64,000 nt of DNA, taken from Lacrimispora sp. BS-2 (GTDB taxonomy: Bacteria; Bacillota; Clostridia; Lachnospirales; Lachnospiraceae). Made by a program: the position numbers and the translations under genes. Below the pieces are notes generated by a model. That model was not told the origin of the DNA. It worked only from the letters and a program-made list of their open reading frames with translations, and made no database searches. The first letter of the stretch is position 1; every line of letters begins with the position of its first letter. The stretch spans positions 434,001-498,000 of the forward strand of contig NZ_CP157940.1 in assembly GCF_040207125.1 (NCBI RefSeq), in the 5' to 3' direction. Shown here in pieces: positions 19,001-27,171 of the stretch.

Positions 19001-19173
19001 GGCTTAAATCGGTCCGCATCCTACAGGAGCTGGCAGGGGAGAGAAGGCTGATCGGAATCATTTCCCATGTGACGGAATTAAAGGAACAGATCGGAAAGAA
19101 GCTGGTGGTGAAAAAGACGGAAAAGGGTAGCAGGATCTTGTGGGATATGGATACCCTTCCCGGCAGCGGTTGA
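16000..19173 (+). CDS. sbcC: SbcC ATPase subunit of SbcCD
   Basis: The Rad50-type SMC-like ATPase partner of SbcD. Walker A GDTGAGKTT lies near residues 33-41. Long coiled coils follow on both sides of a zinc hook, NPCPVCGS, at about 529-536. The C-terminal lobe has the signature LSGGESFMAALAMALGMAD and Walker B DALFIDEGFGSLDEES. Full length at 1057 residues. The start codon overlaps the sbcD stop. Confidence 0.95.
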   Translation: MKPLQLTMSAFGSYGGKETVDFEKIGHGIFLITGDTGAGKTTVFDAVAFALFGETSGQRREPSMMRSQYGLEDQETYVSLKFSQGGEVYEIIRSPAYTRISKRKNKNGEYTTVPVPSKASLLLPDGSEYAGSLRDINQKIQEIVGVDQNQFSQIAMIAQGDYLRLLHASSRERKEIFSRIFNTGIYSRIQMKLKEKNSQLYDSLEDNRKMCFHELENVELLEESPYKESWRQLLAFKETRTEEIQNLLGSILEEIKEKEQKLSEERHHKGKVLSQVEGQLSRAQEVNRLFDGLVQAKAHLELLEGRKEQWLKLTERLKEAVRAEKANGPEAQYVDKKKEYEEAVKRAGQLEKELEDITLALSSAEKEAKETREASAGEVPELSVLIARLQEAMPLYQRWKAIEKTSAEKKREEAEGEKCLRNIEAELARLKARLSANETRQEQAEKKAGNLPEIRQKKAELLGRQQAMETLEKAVREEEAAGVSKEKCQEAALLAQGEYEQAERHYNDRFQEFLALQAGIMARELTEGNPCPVCGSIHHPLKAELTDGAVTQEEVEQAKAARNRAEERRSQTAQAAVKALEAFRQKKEQLEGEEEKWFKATFHQDQLKALMSDERNRAGVLLKEAEKEEQEALEADSLLKRILEERKADRNRLEELELDKEKAMKDWQLKQVNKAAVLAEADHVKNLLPYPEEEKAVRELERFKKRKEELLRAEEQADKRFRNILEKEKEEKGRLASEKENREMRRLAMEQAYHAFQSALDALGFSGEEDYRRAGQTPETLKQWEQETGNYEKELLKARTVYSQYEEQTKGRERIETEQWKEQAETLKEEQKQLQAKEARVTAIGSRAFHAAENLRRLWKEREQLEETYRLYHTLFQTANGKMAGTASLDFQTYVQRQYFNQMIHAANKRLDVMTDGQFLLQCRDLETLGKQGEVGLDLDVYTMATDKVRDVKTLSGGESFMAALAMALGMADIIQSTAGNVSMDALFIDEGFGSLDEESRLKSVRILQELAGERRLIGIISHVTELKEQIGKKLVVKKTEKGSRILWDMDTLPGSG

Positions 19174-19211
19174 CAAAAGGCCAGAGGGAGATTTCCGTAT
19201 TTATCCAATGG

Positions 19212-19250
19212 GACAGTTCCAAGGAGGAAGTACCAAAGAGACAGTTCCAA
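19212..19250. repeat. Two direct copies of GACAGTTCCAA
   Basis: The 11-mer occurs at 19212-19222 and 19240-19250, 28 bases apart start to start, between the sbcC stop and the promoter of the next unit. Similar GACAGTTCC strings are seen in small dispersed clostridial repeats. The role is unknown. Confidence 0.5.
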
Positions 19251-19265
19251 TTGAACAATTAAAAC

Positions 19266-19293
19266 CTTGACATGAGAAGAGAAACTTGTATAA
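19266..19293 (+). promoter_or_regulatory. Promoter of the CLC/fluoride leader
   Basis: TTGACA, 16-base spacer, TATAAT: an excellent promoter placed directly before the second fluoride riboswitch. Confidence 0.85.
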
Positions 19294-19305
19294 TAAGTTT
19301 GAAAT

Positions 19306-19365
19306 GGGAATGAAGCGTTCCCATGATAGGAATATCAAAACCGCAATTTGCTGATGGCTTCTGTA
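19306..19365 (+). ncRNA. Fluoride (crcB-type) riboswitch aptamer 2
   Basis: The leader reads GGGAATGAAGCGTTCCC, later AAACCGC, then GCTGATGGCTTCTG. These are the same conserved blocks as the first riboswitch. P1 pairs GAAGC with GCTTC, and the GGGAA/TTCCC helix is intact. The two aptamers share layout but differ in loop sequence, so they are not a recent local copy. It starts about a dozen bases after the -10 element. Confidence 0.87.
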
Positions 19366-19407
19366 TATTTTGATTGAATATACAGGAACTGTCAGCTTTT
19401 TATTTGC
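19350..19407 (+). terminator. Riboswitch expression-platform terminator 2
   Basis: A long hairpin starting with GCTGATGGCTTCTGTATATT and closing with AATATACAGGAA...CAGC, followed by TTTTTATTT. It uses the aptamer's 3' strand as its 5' arm, as in a fluoride-ON transcription switch. It still looks functional even though the gene behind it is broken. Confidence 0.8.
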
Positions 19408-19459
19408 GCGGGCAATGAGCTGAATGAACAGGCTGGAATATTCATTGAGCGAATGCCGC

Positions 19460-19501
19460 GGCAGCTGCGGAAAACACGCTTTCGAGTTTTTCGCAGCTGC
19501 C
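19460..19501. repeat. Second large hairpin in the CLC leader
   Basis: GGCAGCTGCG pairs with CGCAGCTGCC (10 bp perfect) and the inner bases AAAAC/GTTTT extend it to about 16 bp around a 10-base loop. It has no T tract. It lies between the riboswitch terminator and the start codon, so any transcript must pass two strong structures. Confidence 0.6.
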
Positions 19502-19585
19502 AGTGTTTGAATTCGTATAAAAACGCAAAATATAAAGTGACCAAAGGTTTTACAGGTTGTCATGATCTCGTGGAGGAATTGGTAT

Positions 19586-20379
19586 ATGCTGGAGAAAAAA
19601 CTGATAAAGTACAGGGAATTGCTGATCTTAGGGATTTGCGGAGTGGTGATCGGCGGAGTCGTGGGGATATTGGATACAGGCTTTGGCAAGGTTTTGATTT
19701 ATGTGACAGAATTACGGGAAAAATATTTTATTCCACTGATTATTTTTCTTCCTGCTGCAGGAGTTCTGGCAGTCAGATTGTATCGTTGGGATGAAGGAAA
19801 ATGCATAAAAGGAATGGGATTGATTTTTCAGGTCGGTCATGGGGAGGAAGACAGAATTCCTTTACAGCCAGTACGGTATCAAAAGCACTGAAATTGGAAA
19901 AATTCCATTATGACCTTGGTGCCAGGCTCCAGATGGATGCTCCATTTGTGGTGAAGCTGATCGTAATAGGGATCCTGTTCGGCCTGGTAGGTTCAATGTT
20001 TGCATACGGTCTTGCTTTTATGAAAAGCAGGCTTGGGAAAATCTTCCAGGATCCGGCTAAAAAAGCGGCAATAGCCGGCACGTTTCTGGTAATCCTGTTT
20101 ATTCTGCTTGGAATGGGAAGATATTCCGGGCTGGGAACAAATTTGATTTCCGCCGGTTTCCATGGAGGAGAGGTCACACCTTTGTTTGCCATAGGAGCAA
20201 GCCTGAGGGCAGCCATTGGGGGAATCCTGGGGTTACCTGTTGAGTTTGTTGCAGCAATGGGATATGCAGCGGTTTTCGGCTATTCTTATCTGCCATATTT
20301 TTTTGTGGTCTGCAACATTGCGTATATATTTAATGGAAACAGATCCATTTATACGGCACAAAAAAATTATACGATATAG
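19586..20379 (+). pseudogene. CLC-family channel/antiporter, probably CLC-F (EriC-F) fluoride exporter, broken
   Basis: An ATG with GGAGGAATT starts a normal CLC N-terminus (MLEKKLIKYRELLILG...) that runs in frame only to a stop at 19891 after GLIFQVGHGEEDRIPL. A shifted frame continues with FTASTVSKALKLEKFHYDLG and the C-terminal half of the family. From memory of related proteins, three blocks are missing. About 110 residues are lost at the frame change (including the GREG selectivity motif). About 40 are lost between GTNLIS and AGFHGGEVTPLF. About 20 are lost between GYAAVFG and YLPYFF. The ending IFNGNRSIYTAQK is normal. The fluoride riboswitch upstream supports the CLC-F assignment. It cannot make a working exporter. 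Confidence 0.8.
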
Positions 20380-20477
20380 GACTTCTTGACAAATAATTCA
20401 ATGGATGAAACGGGTATTATGCTCTATAATGAATAGAGCCATGAAACAAGGATTAACACAACAGAGAGGAAGATACC

Positions 20478-21101
20478 ATGTTAAACTGCGAAAGAACCAG
20501 TGTAATGAACATAGAAAATGCCATTCGGGGTGCAAGAAATCCCATGAACAGCTGGAACCGGATGGACAGCGAATATAATGAAGAGGGAGAATACATCCTT
20601 GGACCTAATGATCTTGGCCTTGCCAAACGGCTGAGAAAGGCTGGAAGCGATCACCGCAAATACATCCGGCAGATCCTGGTGTCTGTGGATATTACGGCTC
20701 CCCTTTACTGGTGGAAAGAATACGATACCTATAAAGTGGCCACCGTGGCCAATTCCACCAGCACCATGCACAAGATCCACAGCAAGTCCTTTGAACTGGA
20801 AGACTTCAGCCATGACCGTATGACAGAAGGGACGCTGGCTTTTATGGAAACCGTGGTGGCTGAATTGGAAAAGATCCGTCTCCGTTACATAGAGACAAAG
20901 AAAAAAGAAGACTGGTACGATTTAATCCAGCTTCTTCCCTCCAGCTATAACCAGATGAGGACATGCACCCTGAATTATGAAACCCTGATCAACATCTATT
21001 TTGCAAGACGCAGCCACAAGCTGGAAGAATGGCATACCTTATGCCGGTGGATCGAAACTCTTCCTTATGCAAAAGAACTGATTATTGGGGAAGAAGAATA
21101 A
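20478..21101 (+). CDS. Conserved protein of unknown function upstream of folA
   Basis: A 207-residue soluble protein, not assigned. It begins MLNCERTSVMNIENAIRGARNPMNSW and has a striking conserved-looking core, RQILVSVDITAPLYWWKEYDTYK, followed by VANSTSTMHKIHSK. The aromatic and Ser/Thr/His-rich core looks like an enzyme active site. No ThyX RHR motif is present, so I do not call it a thymidylate synthase. It is 21 bp before dihydrofolate reductase and probably co-transcribed, which hints at folate/thymidylate metabolism. GAGAGGAAGATACC precedes the ATG. Confidence 0.65.
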   Translation: MLNCERTSVMNIENAIRGARNPMNSWNRMDSEYNEEGEYILGPNDLGLAKRLRKAGSDHRKYIRQILVSVDITAPLYWWKEYDTYKVATVANSTSTMHKIHSKSFELEDFSHDRMTEGTLAFMETVVAELEKIRLRYIETKKKEDWYDLIQLLPSSYNQMRTCTLNYETLINIYFARRSHKLEEWHTLCRWIETLPYAKELIIGEEE

Positions 21102-21122
21102 AGGAAAAGGAGGGGGTGACCT

Positions 21123-21614
21123 ATGAATATCGTTGTTGCAGTGGATAAAAACTGGTCCATCGGCAATCAGGGCCAGCTTCTTGTTTCCATCCCGGAGGAT
21201 AAAAAGCTGTTTCGGGAGGAAACTATGGGAAAGGTGATCGTCATGGGACGAAAGACCCTCGAGAGCCTTCCCGGTAAGCAGCCGCTCTATGGAAGAACCA
21301 ATATCATATTGACCAGGAACCCGGATTACAAAGTAAAGGGAGCGATTGTCTGCCACAGCCTTTCAGAAGCTCTGGAAGAACTTGGCAAATATTCGGAAGA
21401 GGATTGTTTTGTCATAGGAGGGCAAAGCGTTTATGAGCAGTTCCTCCCATATTGTGATACGGCCCATGTGACTTATATTGACTATAGGTACAGCGCTGAT
21501 ACCCATTTCCCTAATTTAGACCAGGATCCGACATGGGAAATGGCCGCGGAGAGCGATGAGCAGACCTATTTTGATTTATGCTATACCTTCCGCATGTATC
21601 GGAGAAAAGGTTGA
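21123..21614 (+). CDS. folA: Dihydrofolate reductase
   Basis: Reduces dihydrofolate to tetrahydrofolate with NADPH. A 163-residue DHFR fold: NIVVAVDKNWSIGNQGQLLVSIPEDKKLF (the proline-Glu/Asp region binding folate), VIVMGRKTLESLPGKQPL, TNIILTRN, and FVIGGQSVYEQFLPY. Asp in PEDKK is the expected catalytic acid. A very strong AAAAGGAGGGGGTGA precedes the ATG. It forms an operon with the unassigned upstream gene. Confidence 0.94.
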   Translation: MNIVVAVDKNWSIGNQGQLLVSIPEDKKLFREETMGKVIVMGRKTLESLPGKQPLYGRTNIILTRNPDYKVKGAIVCHSLSEALEELGKYSEEDCFVIGGQSVYEQFLPYCDTAHVTYIDYRYSADTHFPNLDQDPTWEMAAESDEQTYFDLCYTFRMYRRKG

Positions 21615-21643
21615 AAGTAAGGCGTTTTTCAGCCTTTCTTTTG

Positions 21644-21681
21644 TGAATCGACTGGATATATAAGCATATCCAGTTGATTCA
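21644..21681. repeat. Long inverted repeat after folA
   Basis: TGAATCGACTGGATAT, spacer ATAAGC, ATATCCAGTTGATTCA: a 16-bp stem with one G-T pair. There is no T run on either strand, so it may be a transcript-end stabiliser, an inefficient terminator or a protein site. Confidence 0.6.
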
Positions 21682-21876
21682 TCAGGATACAAAACCTGGT
21701 AAAAAATCGGCAAAGTTCGACCGTATCTATAAATTTTTATTGATATTTTTTTAATAAATGTTGTCAGTGCCCTTTAAAAATGGTAAGATGATACGAGTAC
21801 TATTTCACCTGATCGTTGGGGAAGGCTATCAGGAAAGGTGTACAGGTATATTCACGAAGACATTAGGAGGATGAAG

Positions 21877-22767
21877 ATGTATAAGATTTTAAAAGCAGAG
21901 ATGTTAGCTGACAAGATCTATCTGATGGATGTGGAAGCACCTCGGATTGCCAAAGCCTGCCAGCCTGGAGAATTTGTTATTGTCAAGATGGATGAAAAAG
22001 GAGAGAGAATTCCCCTGACCATCTGTGATTATGATCGTGAGAAGGGCAGCATTACCATTGTATTCCAGACAGTAGGCGCAAGTACAGAAAAGATGGCTGT
22101 GTTAAAGACCGGAGACAGCTTTACAGACGTGGTAGGTCCTCTGGGCAATGCCTCAGAATTCGTACACGATGACATAGAAGAACTGAAGAAAAAGAAATAT
22201 TTATTTGTAGCCGGAGGTGTGGGAACGGCTCCTGTTTATCCCCAGGTAAAATGGATGAGAGAACACGGTATTGATGTGGATGTCATCATGGGAGCAAAGA
22301 CCAAGGACTTATTGATTCTGGAAGATGCCATGAGGGAGCAGGCCGGAAATTTATATGTGACCACAGATGACGGTTCCTATGAAAGAAAAGGCCTGGTAAC
22401 TGAGGTAATCAAGGACCTGGTTCAGAACCAGGGGAAGAAATACGATGTGTGCGTTGCCATCGGACCCATGATCATGATGAAGTTCGTCTGCCTTGTGACC
22501 AAGGAACTGGGTATTCCTACCGTTGTCAGCTTAAACCCGGTCATGGTAGACGGAACCGGCATGTGCGGTGCCTGCCGTGTCACTGTTGGCGATGAAGTGA
22601 AATTTGCCTGCGTGGATGGACCGGAGTTTGACGGCCATCTGGTGAATTTTGACGAGGCCATGAAGCGCCAGATGATGTATAAATCTGAAGAAGGGCGCGC
22701 GGTTTTAAAAGAACGTGAAGGCGATACTCATCACGGCGGCTGCGGAATGTGTGGAGGTAACGAGTAA
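21877..22767 (+). CDS. nfnA: NfnA: ferredoxin-NADP+ reductase subunit alpha (bifurcating transhydrogenase)
   Basis: The FAD/[2Fe-2S] subunit of NADH-dependent reduced ferredoxin:NADP+ oxidoreductase, which couples NADH and ferredoxin oxidation to NADPH formation. An FNR-like FAD domain (PLTICDYDREKGSITIVFQTVG) is followed by an NAD domain (LFVAGGVGTAPVYPQVKWM) and a C-terminal Cys cluster (GTGMCGACRVTVGDEVKFACVDGPEFDGH) for the [2Fe-2S] centre. The frame opens at 21838, but the ATG at 21877 follows TTAGGAGG, giving 296 residues. A TTGTCA-N17-TAAGAT promoter near 21760-21790 and a CCTGAT/ATCAGG hairpin lie upstream. It overlaps nfnB at TAATG. Confidence 0.9.
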   Translation: MYKILKAEMLADKIYLMDVEAPRIAKACQPGEFVIVKMDEKGERIPLTICDYDREKGSITIVFQTVGASTEKMAVLKTGDSFTDVVGPLGNASEFVHDDIEELKKKKYLFVAGGVGTAPVYPQVKWMREHGIDVDVIMGAKTKDLLILEDAMREQAGNLYVTTDDGSYERKGLVTEVIKDLVQNQGKKYDVCVAIGPMIMMKFVCLVTKELGIPTVVSLNPVMVDGTGMCGACRVTVGDEVKFACVDGPEFDGHLVNFDEAMKRQMMYKSEEGRAVLKEREGDTHHGGCGMCGGNE

Positions 22768-24155
22768 TGGATGTATTAAAGAAAGTACCAGTAAGAGAAC
22801 AGGATCCAAAAGTAAGAGCGACCAACTTTGAAGAGGTTTGTCTTGGATATAACGAAGAAGAAGCAAAAGAAGAAGCCAGCCGCTGCATTAATTGCAAAAA
22901 CCCGAAATGCGTGGCAGGCTGCCCGGTATCCATTAATATTCCAGGATTTATTAAGGAAGTAGAAAACGGAAATCATGAAGAGGCTGCCAAGATCATTGCA
23001 CAGTCCTCTGCACTTCCTGCAGTCTGCGGCCGGGTATGTCCTCAGGAGAGCCAGTGCGAAGGCAAGTGTATCCGCGGAATCAAGGGTGAACCCATTTCCA
23101 TCGGAAAGCTGGAGCGTTTTGTGGCGGATTGGTCCAGAGAGCACGGTTTCGTACCGGCTGCCCCGGAAAAGACCAATGGCAAGAAGGTGGCTGTCATCGG
23201 TTCCGGTCCTTCCGGATTAACCTGTGCCGGTGACCTGGCTAAACTGGGCTATGAGGTTACTATTTTTGAAGCTCTTCATGAGCCGGGCGGCGTATTGACC
23301 TACGGCATTCCTGAATTCCGTCTTCCAAAGGAAGGGGTAGTTCAGCCAGAGATTGACAACGTGAGAAAGCTTGGCGTTAAGATCGAGACCAATGTAATCA
23401 TCGGCAAGTCTGTGACCATTGATGAGCTTTTGGATGAAGAAGGATTCCAGGCTGTATTCATCGGTTCCGGAGCAGGTCTTCCCATGTTCATGGGAATTCC
23501 GGGAGAGAACGCAAACGGCGTATGCTCTGCCAACGAATATTTAACCAGAAGCAACCTGATGAAGGCTTTCCGCAGTGATTATGATACTCCTATCGTAGCG
23601 GGCAGCAAGGTTGCAGTGGTAGGCGGCGGTAACGTTGCCATGGATGCTGCCAGAACGGCCCTTCGTCTTGGCGCAGAGGTACACGTTGTATATAGAAGAA
23701 GTGAGGCGGAGCTTCCTGCAAGAGCGGAAGAAGTTCACCATGCAAAGGAAGAAGGAATCATTTTCAATCTTTTAACCAACCCGGTAGAGATTCTCACCGA
23801 TGAAAAAGGCTGGGTAAAAGGAATGAAATGCATCAAAATGGAGCTTGGCGAGCCGGATGCTTCCGGAAGAAGAAGACCCGTGGAGATAGAAGGATCTGAA
23901 TTCATCATTGATGTGGATACCGTTATCATGTCCCTGGGTACTTCACCTAACCCACTTATATCAAATACAACAAAAGGACTGGATATCAATAAGCGCAAAT
24001 GTATCATTGCTGAGGAATCGACTGGAAAGACCAGCAAAGAGGGCGTTTATGCAGGAGGAGATGCGGTAACAGGTGCTGCAACCGTTATTCTGGCTATGGA
24101 AGCCGGACGGGCTGGAGCAAGAGGGATTCATGAATACCTTTCTTCCCAGGAATAA
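22767..24155 (+). CDS. nfnB: NfnB: NADPH-dependent glutamate synthase-like large subunit
   Basis: The large subunit of the bifurcating transhydrogenase (annotated GltA-like in many genomes). N-terminal Cys motifs CINCKNPKCVAGCPV and CGRVCPQESQCEGKC bind two [4Fe-4S] clusters. Two Rossmann motifs follow: VAVIGSGPSGLTCAGDLAKLGYEVTIFEA (FAD) and VAVVGGGNVAMDAARTALRLGA (NADPH). The C-terminus carries GVYAGGDAVTGAATVILAMEAGRAGA. 462 residues, as expected. Pairing with NfnA, and the absence of a glutamate synthase large subunit, argues for Nfn rather than glutamate synthase. Confidence 0.9.
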   Translation: MDVLKKVPVREQDPKVRATNFEEVCLGYNEEEAKEEASRCINCKNPKCVAGCPVSINIPGFIKEVENGNHEEAAKIIAQSSALPAVCGRVCPQESQCEGKCIRGIKGEPISIGKLERFVADWSREHGFVPAAPEKTNGKKVAVIGSGPSGLTCAGDLAKLGYEVTIFEALHEPGGVLTYGIPEFRLPKEGVVQPEIDNVRKLGVKIETNVIIGKSVTIDELLDEEGFQAVFIGSGAGLPMFMGIPGENANGVCSANEYLTRSNLMKAFRSDYDTPIVAGSKVAVVGGGNVAMDAARTALRLGAEVHVVYRRSEAELPARAEEVHHAKEEGIIFNLLTNPVEILTDEKGWVKGMKCIKMELGEPDASGRRRPVEIEGSEFIIDVDTVIMSLGTSPNPLISNTTKGLDINKRKCIIAEESTGKTSKEGVYAGGDAVTGAATVILAMEAGRAGARGIHEYLSSQE

Positions 24156-24237
24156 TCCAGATAGTCAAATATCCGCAGCATTTACCGGATACAGGAATGG
24201 AACCATTCCTGGGTCTGGCTCATTGCCTGTAGAAATT

Positions 24238-24266
24238 AAGGGCCGCCATTTAATGGCGGTCCTTTT
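24238..24266 (+). terminator. Terminator after nfnAB
   Basis: AAGG-G-CCGCCAT, loop TTA, ATGGCGG-T-CCTT then TT. It lies between nfnB and the MATE gene, only 23 bases before the MATE start, so it could also attenuate readthrough into it. Confidence 0.75.
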
Positions 24267-24288
24267 GAAAGGTTGTGACACATATTTT

Positions 24289-25677
24289 ATGAACAAGAAA
24301 ATTGATTTATTAAAAGGACACATTTTTACATCACTGACCGGTCTGGCCCTTCCTATTATGGTCACGGCCCTGGTTCAGATGGCCTATAGTCTGACAGATA
24401 TGGCCTGGATTGGTTTTGTTGGTTCACCTGCTGTTGCGGCGGTGGGTGCAGGGGGCATGTACGTCTGGCTTTCCCAGGGCGTTGTGGCTCTGGCAAAAAT
24501 GGGCGGCCAGGTAAAGGTAGCCCATTCTCTTGGAAAGGGAGACAGAAAAGAAGCGGCAATCTATGCTTCCGGTTCCATTCAGATGGGGCTTTTGTTTGCG
24601 CTGCTGTATGGCATGGTGACATTTTTGGGGGCAAGGCCTTTGATCGGATTTTTCGGACTGAACGATGCTTCCGTTGCCTATAATGCCCAGGTTTATTTAA
24701 AGATCACCTGTGGTTTGATTATATTTTCCTATTTGAATTCGATTATTACCGGGATCATGACAGCTATGGGAGACAGCAGAACACCGCTGCTTGCTAACTT
24801 TATCGGCCTGGTTTTGAATATGATACTGGATCCTGTCCTGATCTTTGGGGTGGGGCCACTGAAAGGTTCAGGAGTGGCGGGAGCGGCTGTTGCTACGGTC
24901 ATGGCCCAGGCAGTAGTTACCACAGTATTCTTAATAGCCATACGAAAGGACCAGGTGGTGTTTGATAAGGTGAAGGTACTTTCTAAGGTACCCTGGGATT
25001 ATATGAAAGCCATGATTCAGATTGGTTTTCCTGCCTCTGTTCAGAACTTTATCTACACCAGCATTTCCATGATCCTGACCCGGTTTGTGACCGGATTTGG
25101 GGATACAGCTGTGGCAGTGCTCCGGGTGGGCGGCCAGATCGAATCCATATCATGGATGACGGCAGATGGATTTGGAGCAGCCATTAATTCCTTTGTGGGG
25201 CAAAATTACGGGGCCGGACAGTATGGAAGAGTGAAAAAAGGCTATTTTACGGCTACTGGAGTTATGTTTGTATGGGGATTGTTCTGTTCCGTTCTTCTGG
25301 TCTGCTTTCCGGAGCAAATATTCGGATTGTTCATCCATGAACCAGAGGTTATTCCCATGGGAGTGCGTTATCTGGTGATCCTGGGCTACTGCCAGATGTT
25401 CATGTGCATTGAACTGACAACAGTAGGGGCTCTCTCTGGCCTTGGCCGGACCCTTCTCTGCTCGGTCATCAGCGTTGTGTTTACTTCTGCCAGAATACCT
25501 TTTGCTATGATATTAAGCAGTACATCCCTTGGCCTTGACGGAATCTGGTGGGCTTTCACGATTTCAAGCATTATCAAAGGAATTTTATTCTTTCTCTCTT
25601 TCCTTATTGTGTCGGGAAAACTGCCCGGGGATAAACACCTGGTCCAGACGGAAACGGGTCTTGAACAGACGGATTAA
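24289..25677 (+). CDS. MATE-family efflux transporter
   Basis: A twelve-helix cation-coupled drug/metabolite exporter: FTSLTGLALPIMVTALVQMAYSLTDMAWIG at the start of the first repeat and PWDYMKAMIQIGFPASVQNFIYTSISMI at the second. The open frame begins at 24073 inside nfnB, but that extension crosses the terminator and is not protein-like. The ATG at 24289 (MNKKIDLLKG) gives 462 residues, the normal size. Its ribosome site is weak. Substrate unknown. Confidence 0.88.
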   Translation: MNKKIDLLKGHIFTSLTGLALPIMVTALVQMAYSLTDMAWIGFVGSPAVAAVGAGGMYVWLSQGVVALAKMGGQVKVAHSLGKGDRKEAAIYASGSIQMGLLFALLYGMVTFLGARPLIGFFGLNDASVAYNAQVYLKITCGLIIFSYLNSIITGIMTAMGDSRTPLLANFIGLVLNMILDPVLIFGVGPLKGSGVAGAAVATVMAQAVVTTVFLIAIRKDQVVFDKVKVLSKVPWDYMKAMIQIGFPASVQNFIYTSISMILTRFVTGFGDTAVAVLRVGGQIESISWMTADGFGAAINSFVGQNYGAGQYGRVKKGYFTATGVMFVWGLFCSVLLVCFPEQIFGLFIHEPEVIPMGVRYLVILGYCQMFMCIELTTVGALSGLGRTLLCSVISVVFTSARIPFAMILSSTSLGLDGIWWAFTISSIIKGILFFLSFLIVSGKLPGDKHLVQTETGLEQTD

Positions 25678-25873
25678 AAGAGAAATAGGCACCTGCCGTA
25701 TTTTACAGCAATCATGATCTGCGCACTGCTGGGGAATAGAAGAGAATGAGGGGTGAAGAGGCCATAATCCAGTTATTTCATAAATATTTCAAAATTTAAC
25801 AAAATAGTACTTGAATTTTACCATGAATATACGATAACATATAAGGTAGAAAAAAAGGGAAAAGGAACTGACG

Positions 25874-27124
25874 ATGAAACGAAAAATACAGAATATGTAT
25901 GAAAGAAACAGGAGAATGTTCAAAAAGCTTCTCTGCGGTCTGTTGGTAAGTGCAATGGTCTGCGGCCAGACTGTTCCCGCCTGGGCCACGTCAAAAGCGG
26001 AAAAAGAAAAACAGGAAGCGCAAAAAAAGCTGGAAGAGGCAAATAAAAAGGCCCAGGATGCTGAAAGCAAAAAGAGCGCTGCACAGAATCAGGTGTCAAA
26101 GCTGACCTCTGATCTGACTGTTCTTTTGTCTGATATCAAGGTTCTGGAAAGTGATATGGCCAACAAGGAAGCAGAGATCAAGCAGGCTGAGCTTGATTAT
26201 GCAGAGGCCAAGAAAGATGAAGAAAAGCAGTACGTCTCCATGAAAAAGAGGATCCAGTACATGTATGAAAAGGGAGATACCGAATATCTGGATATTTTCC
26301 TTCAGGTGAAGAACATGTCTGACCTTCTTAATAAGGCGGAATACGTAGAAGGAATTTATACATACGACCGGGATATGCTCATAACCTTCCAGGAGACAAA
26401 GCAGAAGGTGGCCGATTATAAGTCAGACTTAGAAGAGGACAAGGCTGAGATGGAGGTCATGGAGCTAGAGTACAAGGAACAGCAGTCCGCACTTGAGAAT
26501 CTGATCTCCACGAAGAAGAAGGAAGTATCTAATTTTGACAGCCAGCTTGCACAGGCTAAGCAGGATGCGGCTGCTTATGCCAAGACGGTAGCAAAGAAGA
26601 ATGAGGAGATCCGTAAGGCAAAAGAAGAGGAAGCCAGGAAGAAGGCAGCCGAAGAAGCCAGGAAAAAGGCGGAGGAAGAGGCCAGAAGGAAGGCTGCGGC
26701 AAACACCAGCTCAAAGCCCAAGTCCTCCAATCCCAACAACAAGTACACCGGTCCGTCTGCAGCCAAGAGCAACGGCGGAACAGCGGAAGGCCGTGCGGTT
26801 GCGGATTACGGACTTCAGTTTGTGGGGAACCCCTATGTATTTGGAGGAACCAGCCTGACCAATGGTGCAGACTGCTCCGGATTTGTACAGGCTATTTACA
26901 GGCATTTCGGGTATTCTCTTCCAAGAAGCTCTTCGGAGCAGCGCTCTGCCGGCCGTGAGGTATCCTATTCCGAGGCCCAGCCGGGAGATCTTATCTGCTA
27001 TGCAGGCCATATCGGGATCTATATCGGCAATGGACAGATTGTTCATGCCAGTTCTCCAGCAACGGGAATTAAGGTGGGAACAGCTACTTACAGGACGATC
27101 CTTTCCGTAAGAAGAATTTTATAG
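25874..27124 (+). CDS. Secreted coiled-coil NlpC/P60 peptidoglycan hydrolase
   Basis: A cell-wall endopeptidase of the PcsB/CwlO layout. A signal peptide ends near AWAT (residue 43). A long charged coiled coil runs from about 45 to 290 (including the Ala/Lys/Glu-rich KKAEEEARRKA stretch), then a Ser/Pro/Asn linker, then an NlpC/P60 domain from about 305 to 416. Catalytic residues are visible: Cys in NGADCSGFVQAIY, His in AGHIGIYIGNG and the polar partner His in QIVHASS. Such proteins are often activated by FtsEX at the septum, which is family knowledge only. Monocistronic. Confidence 0.92.
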   Translation: MKRKIQNMYERNRRMFKKLLCGLLVSAMVCGQTVPAWATSKAEKEKQEAQKKLEEANKKAQDAESKKSAAQNQVSKLTSDLTVLLSDIKVLESDMANKEAEIKQAELDYAEAKKDEEKQYVSMKKRIQYMYEKGDTEYLDIFLQVKNMSDLLNKAEYVEGIYTYDRDMLITFQETKQKVADYKSDLEEDKAEMEVMELEYKEQQSALENLISTKKKEVSNFDSQLAQAKQDAAAYAKTVAKKNEEIRKAKEEEARKKAAEEARKKAEEEARRKAAANTSSKPKSSNPNNKYTGPSAAKSNGGTAEGRAVADYGLQFVGNPYVFGGTSLTNGADCSGFVQAIYRHFGYSLPRSSSEQRSAGREVSYSEAQPGDLICYAGHIGIYIGNGQIVHASSPATGIKVGTATYRTILSVRRIL

Positions 27125-27129
27125 GGAAT

Positions 27130-27171
27130 AAGGAAACAGGAGGGGATAATCATATCCCCTCCTGTTTCCTT
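27130..27171 (+). terminator. 19-bp perfect hairpin after the NlpC/P60 gene
   Basis: AAGGAAACAGGAGGGGATA pairs perfectly with its complement around a 4-base ATCA loop. Only TT follows before AAAAA, so it lacks a good T tract. Position six bases after the stop and very high stability argue for a terminator or mRNA 3'-end structure. Confidence 0.7.

Noticed and set aside
20478..21101. ThyX thymidylate synthase
   Set aside because: Tempting next to folA, but the RHR-type ThyX signature is absent.
21644..21681. Terminator for folA
   Set aside because: The hairpin is strong but has no T run on either strand, so it is listed only as an inverted repeat.
22767..24155. Glutamate synthase small subunit
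   Set aside because: Coupled to NfnA with no large glutamate synthase subunit present; the transhydrogenase subunit is the better call.
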